DNA from: Pigmentiphaga sp. NML030171
Lineage (GTDB): Bacteria; Pseudomonadota; Gammaproteobacteria; Burkholderiales; Burkholderiaceae_B
DNA length: 64,000 bases
NCBI RefSeq assembly: GCF_002188635.1
Contig: NZ_NINX01000036.1
Coordinates: forward strand, 124,001 to 188,000
Direction: 5' to 3'
Part shown: positions 8,459-15,697 of the stretch, one piece after another
Position numbering within the stretch: the stretch's first letter is position 1
How the letters are laid out: the number at the start of each line of letters is the position of its first letter
Notes under the pieces: generated by a model
What the model was told of the DNA's origin: nothing
The model's database searches: none
The model's input: only the letters and a program-made list of their open reading frames with translations
Program-made: the position numbers and the translations under genes

Positions 8459-8929
8459 ATGTATCGCCGCTTGTCGCTTCTCGTCCTTGCGCTGGTCACC
8501 CTGCACGCCTGCTCCAAGTCCCCTCCGGACCCCCTGCCCTCCGCCGTGCCGTCGGCCACGGCCGACGGACCGCCTCGCTACGACGCCGAACTGGTCTACG
8601 TCGACTTCGCCGCCCGGGATCCGCGCGCCCTGGAAAAATACAGCAAGGGCCCCTTCATCGTGACGGGACGGCTGCAGAAGGTCCACATCGTCGGCACCGG
8701 CGAACTGCAACTCGATCTGAAGGCGGCCGACCCGGCCCATCCGGTGCGGGTCCTGCTGAAGTCCGACCCCGCCTGCGACGGCGGGCGCGACTGTCCGGAG
8801 CAGGTGGCGCTGGACACGCTGCCGCGCGGTTTCAAGGTCTACCTGGAATGCGAGCGGGCCACGCTGGAAAACGGCACGCCCACCGTGGCCGGATGCGTGT
8901 TGACGGGAGCGCCGGGCCGCATGGGCTAG
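8459..8929 (+). CDS. Small lipoprotein of unknown function
   Basis: This 156-residue protein starts with a short signal peptide ending in LHAC (Cys18), a lipobox. The mature domain contains YVDFAARDPRALEKYSKGPF and VTGRLQKVHIVGTGELQL, a beta-rich pattern like small OB-type periplasmic domains. It also has paired cysteines (DPACDGGRDC and LECERA). The function is unknown. It follows another lipoprotein on the same strand and may share its transcript. Confidence 0.7.
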   Translation: MYRRLSLLVLALVTLHACSKSPPDPLPSAVPSATADGPPRYDAELVYVDFAARDPRALEKYSKGPFIVTGRLQKVHIVGTGELQLDLKAADPAHPVRVLLKSDPACDGGRDCPEQVALDTLPRGFKVYLECERATLENGTPTVAGCVLTGAPGRMG

Positions 8930-9036
8930 GGCCTGTTCCCGCTAAAAGGAGGCTCGCACAGGCCGGGCATGGCCCCCAGGCGGGCTCCGTAGGCACGGGG
9001 GTTGCTGCCCGAAGGCTTTCCGCAAGGAGAGCCATC

Positions 9037-9540
9037 ATGCCTGAACGCAAGACGATCGAGAAAGCGAAGCAGGACAAGCGCCAGGGCAAATCCGCATCGA
9101 CCCAGGCCGGCGAATTCGTCAAGGAACAGATCCATCACGTGCGCGAAGGTCGGCACGGCGTGCGGTCGACCAAGCAGGCCATCGCCATCGGCCTGTCGGA
9201 AGCCCGCCGCTCCGGCGTGGACCTGCCCGCGCCCAAGCCCGGCCGCGCCAGCGCAAAGACCCGCGCCAAGGCCGAACAGGACGTGCGCAAGGGCGACGAA
9301 ACGCCGCACAAGAAGTCGGCCACGCGCTCACGGGCGACCAAGACCGCGCTGAAACGGGAAGGCAAGTCGGGGGCGTCGAAGAGCGCCCTGGCCGCTCACG
9401 CCAAGACGGCAGCCAAGCGCCGCAGCGCGGCGGACAGGTCGGCCGCTGCCAAGAAAGCGGCACGCACCAAGGGCGCGGCCGGACGCTCGGCGGCCGCCAA
9501 GAAGGCCGCCCGCACCCGGGCGGCCAACCGGCATGCCTGA
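9037..9540 (+). CDS. DUF6496-type Lys/Ala-rich, histone-H1-like protein
   Basis: The 167-residue protein starts with a helical region containing HHVREGRHGVRSTKQAIAIG and LSEARRSGV, the DUF6496 signature. It ends in about 100 residues rich in Lys, Ala, Arg and Ser. RSAAAKKAART occurs twice near the C-terminus. The basic, disordered tail resembles bacterial H1-like DNA-binding proteins, so nucleic acid binding is a reasonable inference. A strong ribosome site (AAGGAGAGCC) precedes the ATG at 9037. It ends 5 bp from the convergent gene at 9546, at the beginning of a run of small stress-type genes. Confidence 0.78.
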   Translation: MPERKTIEKAKQDKRQGKSASTQAGEFVKEQIHHVREGRHGVRSTKQAIAIGLSEARRSGVDLPAPKPGRASAKTRAKAEQDVRKGDETPHKKSATRSRATKTALKREGKSGASKSALAAHAKTAAKRRSAADRSAAAKKAARTKGAAGRSAAAKKAARTRAANRHA

Positions 9541-9545
9541 GCGGG

Positions 9546-9860
9546 TCAGTGCAGTCGCACCACCTTGCGGGAGATGACCTCGGCGCACTCGTCGCTGTCC
9601 GACGATTGGAACAGTCGATGGACGACAAACTCGGCACCGGGGTCGACCCCTAGGGCTTCGGCGGCGGCACGCCGCACTTCGGGGCTGGGGTTGCAGCAAT
9701 AGACGCCGGCCTTTTCGGCCGCGGCCGCGGGTTCGGCGCCCAGGTTGGTCAGCCACTCGCGGTCTTCGTTGAGCGCACACCAACGCGGTTCGCCGGCCGG
9801 GTCAGTGGCCGCTACGACAAAACACACCAGCTTCTTACGATCAATCACCATTGTTGCCAT
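9546..9860 (-). CDS. Hypothetical 104-residue protein
   Basis: I do not recognise this family. The protein has an N-terminal beta-rich segment (IDRKKLVCFVVAATDPAG), an adjacent Cys-Cys pair (GVYCCNPSPE) and two further cysteines before and after it, and an HRLFQSS stretch near the end. No signal peptide or membrane helix is visible. Start choice: ATG at 9860 is preceded by GGAGGG at a suitable distance; ATG at 9851 is an alternative. It is convergent with the DUF6496 gene and has its own promoter region of about 200 bp shared with the divergent gene at 10058. Confidence 0.6.
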   Translation of the reverse strand: MATMVIDRKKLVCFVVAATDPAGEPRWCALNEDREWLTNLGAEPAAAAEKAGVYCCNPSPEVRRAAAEALGVDPGAEFVVHRLFQSSDSDECAEVISRKVVRLH

Positions 9861-10057
9861 GAATACGGCCCTCCAGCGTGCGCCCATCGTAGACCAACCG
9901 GGCCTCGATGTCAGCGCCACCATACTGGGATATCTACCTATCCCGAGGTTGGCGAAAACCCTTGTTGAAACACCCGGATCGGGGAACCGTTAACATGCCG
10001 GTTGGACTCGACCCGAGCCTTGCAAATTCCCCAGAACATGCCGCAAAAGGAGCCATC

Positions 10058-10294
10058 GTGACCGACCCTGAATTCATGAAGGGACAACTCACCGCCTTGC
10101 AGAACGTCGTAAGCATGCTGATTTCGGCCCATCCGAATGCCGAGCAGTTGCGCCAAGTGATGCAGGCCATCGCGCAACAGGTGGAACCCACACTGAACGA
10201 AGCGCACCCCTCGTTCAAGAAAGGCTGGCAGAACGTCATCGCCACGCTTTGCCAGACCGAGGAAACCGGATCCGATACGACCGGACAGCACTGA
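10058..10294 (+). CDS. Hypothetical 78-residue helical protein
   Basis: A GTG at 10058 is preceded by AAAAGGAGCCATC, a near-ideal ribosome site, so it is preferred over an in-frame ATG at 9995. The product is soluble and mostly helical (LQNVVSMLISAH, LRQVMQAIAQQVEPTLNEA), with a single Trp and one Cys. I do not recognise a family. It ends 25 bp from the convergent CinA-like gene. Confidence 0.6.
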   Translation: MTDPEFMKGQLTALQNVVSMLISAHPNAEQLRQVMQAIAQQVEPTLNEAHPSFKKGWQNVIATLCQTEETGSDTTGQH

Positions 10295-10319
10295 CCGGCG
10301 CCACGGCGGCCGCGCCACC

Positions 10320-10811
10320 TCAGGTGCGCGCCGCGAGGTCCGCATAGTAGGGCAGGCGCTCCAGCGCGTGGCGGGCCGCCCGTTCCCGGACGGCGTTGCG
10401 CCCCCCCGGAAAACGGCGCGTTTCGCTGTACACCGCGATCTTCCCTTCCCCTCCCCGGAACACCCACGCGTAGCACTGGGTACCGGCGGCCACCCCATCG
10501 CCCCCGCCATCGGCCACGCCCGTGTTGGCGATCGCCACGTTGGCCCGGCTGCGCGCCAGCGCGCCCCTGCCCATGGCCCGCGCCACGTGCTCGCTGGTCA
10601 GGTTGTACGTCCGCAGGATACGTTCGGGCACCCCCAGGGCATGCCGCTTGGCATCGGGCGAATACACCACGAAGGCGCAATCGAGCAGCGCACCGGCCCC
10701 CTCCACGTCGGCCAGCATCGCGGCGATCAGCCCCGCCGTGCAGGATTCGGCCGTGGCAAGCAGCAGCTTGCGCTCACGCATCTCGCGCGCGATGTCTTCG
10801 ATGGTCCGCAT
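10320..10811 (-). CDS. CinA C-terminal-like nicotinamide-nucleotide amidohydrolase
   Basis: The 163-residue protein matches the stand-alone CinA C-terminal/PncC family. It has LLLATAESCTAGLIAA with the catalytic-region Ser, TSEHVARAMGRGAL, ANTGVADGG with GTQCYAWV, and a C-terminal NAVRERAARHALERL. These enzymes deamidate nicotinamide mononucleotide to nicotinate mononucleotide in NAD salvage. Start: ATG at 10811 has GGAGAGCCGC upstream and gives the usual family length of about 160 residues; ATG at 10826 is an alternative. The family's TGIAGP is TGVADG here, a small deviation near the active site. Confidence 0.85.
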   Translation of the reverse strand: MRTIEDIAREMRERKLLLATAESCTAGLIAAMLADVEGAGALLDCAFVVYSPDAKRHALGVPERILRTYNLTSEHVARAMGRGALARSRANVAIANTGVADGGGDGVAAGTQCYAWVFRGGEGKIAVYSETRRFPGGRNAVRERAARHALERLPYYADLAART

Positions 10812-11053
10812 GCGGCTCTCCGGCATTCCGATGCCACGCTCCAGCACGTGGCGTACCCGGGCGCGCCCGTCACGCCGGCCCCGATGGCCGCATGCATAAA
10901 ACTCCAGCGCCACATGTAAATCCTGCGAACCTGCGCCGTGCCTCCCCCGCCCCGGCCCGCCACGGGCCTCCTGCGCTGCCCCGCCAAGCTGGCACGAGGC
11001 TTGCGACCTCGCGGTCTCGTCAGCCGAACCATTCCCTAATCTTGGAGAACCTC

Positions 11054-11308
11054 ATGCCTACGCTTACGAGCCCCAAGCGCCCTCGAGGCTTTGCCGCCAT
11101 GGACCCACAGAAACAGCGGGCCATTTCCGCCGAAGGGGGACGCGCCGCCCACCAGTCTGGCAATGCGCACGAATTCAATTCGGAAGAAGCCCGAGCCGCG
11201 GGAGCCTTGAGCCACGCTCACAGGCGGCGCCGCGCGGCGGAAGCGCAGGCCCAGGCTCAAAGCCCTTCAAAGGAGGATGCGGTACAGACGAGCCCCGGAA
11301 GCTCGTGA
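11054..11308 (+). CDS. KGG-repeat stress-induced protein
   Basis: This 84-residue basic protein has the con-10/KGG pattern: GFAAMDPQKQRAISAEGGRA, then AHQSGNAHEF and SEEARAAGALS. Related proteins (such as YciG-type stress proteins) accumulate in stationary phase or after general stress; the molecular role is unclear. The ATG at 11054 has GGAGAACCTC upstream. The C-terminal third is Ala/Gln/Arg-rich and probably disordered. A GC-rich hairpin follows immediately. Confidence 0.82.
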   Translation: MPTLTSPKRPRGFAAMDPQKQRAISAEGGRAAHQSGNAHEFNSEEARAAGALSHAHRRRRAAEAQAQAQSPSKEDAVQTSPGSS

Positions 11309-11314
11309 CTCCCC

Positions 11315-11336
11315 GCCCCGGCCGTCCGGCCGGGGC
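11315..11336. terminator. Hairpin between the convergent KGG and CBS genes
   Basis: GCCCCGGCC and GGCCGGGGC form a perfect 9-bp stem with a 4-base loop between two convergent genes. The tail after the stem is only moderately T-rich in either direction, so termination strength is uncertain. It could serve both genes. Confidence 0.5.
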
Positions 11337-11351
11337 TTCCCCTGCTCGTTC

Positions 11352-11783
11352 CTAGCGAAACAACTCCCCCGTCGCACGCGCGGGCTCGGAGATTCCCGCC
11401 AGCGTATCGTCCGTCCCTCCCGCCCGCGTGGCCAGGTCCCCCAGCGAGACCACGCCCACCAGTTCGTTGTTCGATCCCAGGATAGGCAGGCGGCGTATCT
11501 GTTCATCCCGCATCTTGGCCTTGACCGTCTCGGCGTCCTCGTCCGCATAGCACCAGCTCACGTGCGGCGTCATGGCCTCCCTGACCCGTGTCGATACCGG
11601 CGCGCCGGCCGCGATGCAACGCACCGCGATGTCCCGGTCGGTCACGACGCCCACCAGGCGGCGGCCGTCGCATACGGGCACCGAGCCGATGTCCAGGTCG
11701 GCCATCAATTGCGCTGCGCGCTGGATGGGTTCATCGGCGGACAAAAAGGCGACGTCGCGGGTCATGATTTCTGCGATCTGCAT
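11352..11783 (-). CDS. CBS-pair domain protein
   Basis: The 143-residue protein consists of two CBS motifs, MTRDVAFLSADEPIQRAAQLM ... VGVVTDRDIA and MTPHVSWCYADEDAETV ... LVGVVSLGDLA. It is a stand-alone CBS pair, likely to bind an adenosine nucleotide or similar ligand. Such proteins are often stress or stationary-phase regulators in proteobacteria. The ATG at 11783 is preceded by CAGGAGAGC. It is convergent with the KGG stress gene and divergent from the LexA-box gene at 11940. Confidence 0.88.
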   Translation of the reverse strand: MQIAEIMTRDVAFLSADEPIQRAAQLMADLDIGSVPVCDGRRLVGVVTDRDIAVRCIAAGAPVSTRVREAMTPHVSWCYADEDAETVKAKMRDEQIRRLPILGSNNELVGVVSLGDLATRAGGTDDTLAGISEPARATGELFR

Positions 11784-11904
11784 GGTTGCTCTCCTGAAAA
11801 AAATGCCGCGGATGCGGCGTACCCTGGGCGAGCAACCCCCGTTCCCATGACGGCCACGACGGCCCCTGCGCGGACCTCTTGATTTCGCCACGATTTTCAG
11901 CGGA

Positions 11905-11924
11905 TACTGTACATACATACAGTA
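11905..11924 (+). promoter_or_regulatory. LexA (SOS) box
   Basis: TACTGTACATACATACAGTA contains CTGT-N8-ACAG with perfect 7-bp arms (TACTGTA / TACAGTA). It differs from the E. coli consensus TACTGTATATATATACAGTA at two central positions. It lies 15 bp before the ATG at 11940 and overlaps a possible -10 (GATACT) with TTGATT as -35. LexA binding here should repress the downstream gene until DNA damage. Confidence 0.8.
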
Positions 11925-11939
11925 ACGTGTGCGAGAACC

Positions 11940-12227
11940 ATGTATACCGTCACCTTGCAAGACTACCCCCAACTGCCCGAGGAACTCCGGCTCCAGGCCG
12001 AACGCCGCTACGCCCGCACGCTGGAAAAGGCACTGGGCGGCATCGAAGGCCTCGCCGCCGCCTACAAGGCCTGGAGCTGGGCCGAGGAATCCGCGGACGA
12101 CATCTCGGAAGAGGAACGCTCGCTGGCGCTGCGCTGGCAGCGCGCGGCCGTCAAGGCGGCCCAGGAAGGCTTCTCGGCCTTGGGCGAAACCGACTCCGCC
12201 TACTTCGAAGTCCGGCTGGAACGCTAG
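11940..12227 (+). CDS. Hypothetical 95-residue protein, probably SOS-regulated
   Basis: I do not recognise the family. The protein is acidic, helical and soluble: it starts MYTVTLQDYPQLPEEL, has ERRYARTLEKALGG, a Trp-containing KAWSWAEES stretch and ends FEVRLER. No DNA-binding motif, signal or membrane segment is visible. The ATG at 11940 is 15 bp downstream of a near-consensus LexA box, the only obvious regulatory signal, so a role in the DNA damage response is inferred. It ends 86 bp before tRNA-His. Confidence 0.68.
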   Translation: MYTVTLQDYPQLPEELRLQAERRYARTLEKALGGIEGLAAAYKAWSWAEESADDISEEERSLALRWQRAAVKAAQEGFSALGETDSAYFEVRLER

Positions 12228-12239
12228 CGGCCTGGGCGA

Positions 12240-12269
12240 TTCGCGTAATCGCCAGAAATTCGCTAGAAT
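12240..12269 (+). promoter_or_regulatory. Candidate promoter of tRNA-His
   Basis: TTCGCG (12240-12245) and TAGAAT (12264-12269) with an 18-bp spacer give a plausible sigma-70 promoter starting transcription about 35 bp before the tRNA. The -35 match is weak. Confidence 0.35.
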
Positions 12270-12313
12270 AGCGGTCTCGCTTGATCGGCCTCGATCAGCG
12301 CAGCGTTTCAAGT

Positions 12314-12390
12314 GGTGGCTGTAGCTCAGTTGGTAGAGTCCCGGATTGTGATTCCGGTTGTCGTGGGTTCGAGTCCCATCAGCCACCCCA
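12314..12390 (+). tRNA. tRNA-His (anticodon GTG)
   Basis: A full cloverleaf is visible: acceptor stem GTGGCTG/CAGCCAC, D-loop GCTCAGTTGGTAGAG, anticodon GTG in ATTGTGATT, T-arm GTGGGTTCGAGTCCCAT and encoded CCA. The extra G at position -1 (12314) expected of tRNA-His is present. Confidence 0.97.
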
Positions 12391-12520
12391 CCCGCATTCA
12401 GTACCAGCAGGTACCCCGCGCGCCAAGGCGCGGCATCGATCCCCAGGCCAGCGCCTTCGGGGATTTTTTATTGCCCGCGCGCATGGTCCGTCAACCGCCG
12501 CGGCTTCGGCAGCATAAACA

Positions 12521-12546
12521 AAACGCCCCTGCATGGCAGGGGCGTT
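12521..12546 (-). terminator. Rho-independent terminator of the cold-shock gene
   Basis: AAACGCCCCTGC and GCAGGGGCGTTT form a perfect 12-bp stem with a 2-base centre (which enlarges to a normal loop in RNA). On the minus strand the stem is followed by TGTTTATGC. It lies 26 bp after the stop of the cold-shock gene. Confidence 0.8.
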
Positions 12547-12572
12547 TCGTCTGGCTGGCCAGGGAAGACGGC

Positions 12573-12776
12573 TTACAGGACCCGGATCTTGGAAGCCTGG
12601 GGGCCCTTCGGACCCTGCACGGCCTCGAAGCTCACCTTCTGGTTTTCGTACAGCGTCTTGCGGCCTTCGGCCTGGATTTCCGAAAAGTGGGCGAACAAGT
12701 CCTTCCCCCCATCATCCGGCATGATGAACCCGTACCCCTTGTCGTCGTTGAACCATTTAACGATGCCTGTCGCCAT
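12573..12776 (-). CDS. Cold-shock domain protein (CspA family)
   Basis: The 67-residue protein is a complete cold-shock domain: [18 protein letters not shown] with the RNP1 motif [15 protein letters not shown] carrying RNP2, and the C-terminal [11 protein letters not shown]. It binds single-stranded RNA or DNA and acts as an RNA chaperone. A good terminator follows. A long AT-rich stretch precedes the gene, in line with the long structured leaders of cold-shock genes, but no specific thermosensor can be named by eye. Confidence 0.95.
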   Translation of the reverse strand: MATGIVKWFNDDKGYGFIMPDDGGKDLFAHFSEIQAEGRKTLYENQKVSFEAVQGPKGPQASKIRVL

Positions 12777-13389
12777 GATGCATTTCCTTCTTTGAATATG
12801 TGCGTACCGCGATAATCACTTAACCGGAATCAAGAACGGGGGCGTGCCCAAATGGAAAGCCGACTTGCCGACCCAACCGAGTAGAACCCTAGCCTGACAC
12901 CTGGAAAATGACTATGCGGGGCATCGTCGGCTTAGTCAACTCGTTTTCGTTTCCTTCGGATACAAGCATATTGCCGGGCATGTGGCGTTTATATGAATTT
13001 TTTCTTTGCCCATATATCCCTGCTTAAATGCGGGGATATACCCCTCTCGTGGCGGATTCCTAGGAATAGCGCGGCACATCGGCAACAAAGTGGACAAAAT
13101 CAACTAAATTTGCCAGGGTTAACGCTTAGATTTCACGAAATCAATCCCCCAAACCTATCGTTTTCCCGAATGAGGTAAATACCTACAACAAAAATGGCGG
13201 CGCGCATTTGCGCACGAGAAAAAATTACAAGCGCAGCACCCAATAATTACATGCAAGCGCCTCTCCCATAATCCTTGCCGCGGACCTTCCCAACGCGGAA
13301 CAGGAATTGCGGTTAAACCGGGGCGGTGTATCGAACCCACCGCCGGCGGGCATTCCGCCACCCCGCATCCATAATCAAGGAGTAGGCCC
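12777..13389. other. AT-rich intergenic region with a strong hairpin
   Basis: These 613 bases contain no convincing gene and are visibly richer in A and T than the rest of the window. The part nearest 12776 is the leader/promoter region of the cold-shock gene; the part nearest 13390 leads the Gln-rich gene. A hairpin at 13013-13040 (arms TATATCCCTGC and GCGGGGATATA, loop TTAAAT) is the most obvious structure. The tracts TTTTTTC and GAAAAAAT flank other parts. Two promoters and possibly a small RNA could fit here. Confidence 0.5.
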
Positions 13390-13635
13390 ATGAATCAGCA
13401 GAAGCAACCGTCCTCCGGCCAACAGACACAGGCCGGCCAGCGTAGCCAGAATCCGCAGCAAAGCCAGCAGCAGACGGGCAACCAGCAAGGACAGAAGGGG
13501 ACGTCCTCGCCACACCCCGACATGCAGCAGGGCCAGCAGCGCGGACAGGGCCAGCAGCAGCAACAGCAACAACAGCAGCGGTCGCAGACCGGCCAGCAGC
13601 AAAAGCCCGGTCAGCAACAGAAATCCGGCCAATGA
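13390..13635 (+). CDS. Gln-rich low-complexity protein
   Basis: The 81-residue product has 38 glutamines by my count, including nine in a row, with Gly, Ser, Lys and Pro between them. There is no signal peptide or membrane segment; it must be intrinsically disordered. A clear ribosome site (AAGGAG, 8 bases before ATG) argues that it is translated despite low complexity. The CAG/CAA tract could slip during replication, and 3-base steps would preserve frame. I do not know the function; small Gln-rich stress proteins occur in related genomes. Its neighbours are a cold-shock gene and another small unknown gene. Confidence 0.62.
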   Translation: MNQQKQPSSGQQTQAGQRSQNPQQSQQQTGNQQGQKGTSSPHPDMQQGQQRGQGQQQQQQQQQRSQTGQQQKPGQQQKSGQ

Positions 13636-13738
13636 GAGGCAATACGATCAGACGAGGCGTCGTGGCCGGCCAGGGCCCAGCCCTGGCCGGCGCGTCCATG
13701 GAACGAGCCGGAAGAAGCCGCAGGCAGCGGCCGTGGCG

Positions 13739-13999
13739 CTACTTTCCTTTTTCGAGCTTGTCGATGTAGCGCCTGGCGGCCTTTTCGGCATATCGATGGG
13801 CTTCGAATTCGGTGCCGAACACCTGGTCGTCGCCCAGGTGCTGGTCGGGAGGAACGGGGTGGTATTGCGATCCCGGGTCCAGCGATATCGTGGCGACACC
13901 CTCGAACAGCGACGTCATGCCTTCCCGGGGATGATTGACCGCGCGCGCAACGGTACGGATGTAATAACCCTTGTAGTGCTCTCCTGCGCCTTCTGACAT
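13739..13999 (-). CDS. Hypothetical 86-residue protein
   Basis: The protein is soluble and compact, with HYKGYYIRTVARAVNHP, a central GVATISLDPGS strand region and a helical, basic C-terminus (AHRYAEKAARRYIDKLEK). It looks like a small alpha/beta protein conserved as hypothetical in related bacteria; I cannot name the family. The ATG at 13999 follows an AGGAGACTTCT ribosome site. It is divergent from the GH13 operon, with 156 bp between starts, and may share regulation with it. Confidence 0.62.
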   Translation of the reverse strand: MSEGAGEHYKGYYIRTVARAVNHPREGMTSLFEGVATISLDPGSQYHPVPPDQHLGDDQVFGTEFEAHRYAEKAARRYIDKLEKGK

Positions 14000-14155
14000 A
14001 GAAGTCTCCTGCAGACGGTACACCCATGAGGCAATGCCACGGCGGAGAAAGTTCAACCGCCGCCCGCCTAGGGTACCCACCTGCCTTCCGGATTTCCCTT
14101 GGGAATATCACTTGCTGGACCACTCGCCCCGACAAGGACAAGGCCGGCAAACCGC

Positions 14156-15697
14156 ATGAATGGCACGCGCTCCGATGAAGCCTGGTGGAAAAATGCAGTC
14201 GTGTACCAGATATATCCCCGTTCGTTCGCCGATGCCAACGGCGACGGCGTGGGAGACATTCCCGGCATGCTCGCCCACCTGGACCACGTCCGCGACCTGG
14301 GCGCAGACGCGGTATGGGTGTCGCCGATATTCCGCTCGCCCATGGCGGATGCCGGCTACGACATCAGCGACTACTGCGACATCGATCCCTTGTTCGGCAC
14401 GCTGGGCGATGCGCAGCGGCTGATCGACGAAGCCCACGCGCGGGGCCTGCGCCTGCTGCTCGATTTCGTGCCCAACCATACCTCCGACCAGCATCCCTGG
14501 TTTCTGGACTCCCGCTCGTCACGGGCCAGCCCGCGGCGCGACTGGTACATCTGGCGCGACGAACCGAACGACTGGCGGGCGGCGCTGGGCGCGGGCAGCG
14601 CCTGGACCTGGGACGAGAAAAGCGGCCAGTACTACCTGCATTTCTTCCTGCCCCAGCAGCCCGACCTGAATTGGCGCAATCCCGAGGTGGTGGAAGCCAT
14701 GCACGGTGTGCTGCGCTTCTGGCTGGACCGCGGCGTCGATGGCTTTCGCATAGACGTGGCCCATTGCACCGGCAAGGATCCGACCTTCGCCGACCATCCA
14801 CGCTGCCTGGCCGGCGAGCCGCTGGCAGATTTCAACGACCAGCCCTACAGCCACGAGGTGCTGCGCGGCATACGGCGGCTGGTGGACAGCTATCCCGGCG
14901 AGCGCATCCTGGTCGGCGAGGTGAACATCCGCTCGACCGCCAGCGTCGTCCAGTACTACGGTGCCGGGGACGAACTGCACATGTCGTTCAACTTCCCGCC
15001 GCTGGATGCGCCCTGGGATCCGGTCGTCTTCCGTACCTGCATCCGCGAGGTCGATGCCCTGCTGCGGCCGGCCGATGCCTGGCCGACCTGGGTGCTGTCC
15101 AACCATGACAACGTCCGCCATCGCAGCCGCTACGGCGGCTCGCTGCGCCGGGCGCGCGCGGCGGCGATCCTGCTGCTGTCGCTGCGCGGCACTCCATTCC
15201 TGTTCCAGGGCGAGGAACTTGGCCTGGAAGACGCCCTCGTCGATCCGCAGCGGCAGGTCGACCCGGGCGGCAGGGATGGCTGCCGCGCGCCCATCCCCTG
15301 GACGGCGGCGCCGCCCCATGGCTGGGAAGGCGCTCCCCCGTGGCTGCCCTTCCCGCCCGACCCCGCGTCGCACTCGGCGCAACGGCAATGGGCCGACCCC
15401 GGCTCCATTCTCCATCTTTACCGGCAGGCGCTGGCGGTGCGTAAGGCCAGCCCCGCACTGCGGCTGGGCGACTGGGAAGAAATCGACTCCCCGCCGGAGG
15501 TCCTGGCATTCCGGCGCCGCCGGGGCGACGACGTCCGCCTGGTCTGCGTGAACTTCGCCGCACAGCCGAGGCGCTTCCATCCCCCGGGGGACTGGCGCAT
15601 CGCGCTGTGCAGCGACGGCCAGGCGCCGGGCTCGCGCTTTCGCGGGGAGTTGGCGGGCGAACACGCCGTGGTGCTGGAACCGGGAGCTGAGACATGA
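14156..15697 (+). CDS. GH13 alpha-glucosidase / alpha-amylase family enzyme
   Basis: This 513-residue enzyme has the GH13 regions in order: QIYPRSFADANGDGVGDIPG at the N-terminus, DFVPNHTS, DGFRIDVAH with the nucleophile Asp, ILVGEVN with the acid/base Glu, and LSNHDN with the third Asp. The DGVGDIPG and QQPDLNWRNP segments are typical of oligo-1,6-glucosidase and alpha-glucosidase members that act on short alpha-glucans. There is no signal peptide, so it is cytoplasmic. The ATG at 14156 fits MNGTRSDEAWWKNAVVYQIY. Its stop overlaps the start of a second GH13 gene (ATGA), showing coupled translation. Confidence 0.9.
   Translation: MNGTRSDEAWWKNAVVYQIYPRSFADANGDGVGDIPGMLAHLDHVRDLGADAVWVSPIFRSPMADAGYDISDYCDIDPLFGTLGDAQRLIDEAHARGLRLLLDFVPNHTSDQHPWFLDSRSSRASPRRDWYIWRDEPNDWRAALGAGSAWTWDEKSGQYYLHFFLPQQPDLNWRNPEVVEAMHGVLRFWLDRGVDGFRIDVAHCTGKDPTFADHPRCLAGEPLADFNDQPYSHEVLRGIRRLVDSYPGERILVGEVNIRSTASVVQYYGAGDELHMSFNFPPLDAPWDPVVFRTCIREVDALLRPADAWPTWVLSNHDNVRHRSRYGGSLRRARAAAILLLSLRGTPFLFQGEELGLEDALVDPQRQVDPGGRDGCRAPIPWTAAPPHGWEGAPPWLPFPPDPASHSAQRQWADPGSILHLYRQALAVRKASPALRLGDWEEIDSPPEVLAFRRRRGDDVRLVCVNFAAQPRRFHPPGDWRIALCSDGQAPGSRFRGELAGEHAVVLEPGAET

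Noticed and set aside
13540-13580. CAG/CAA repeats as a CRISPR or tandem DNA repeat
   Set aside because: There are no spacers; the repeat is codon-based within the Gln-rich gene.
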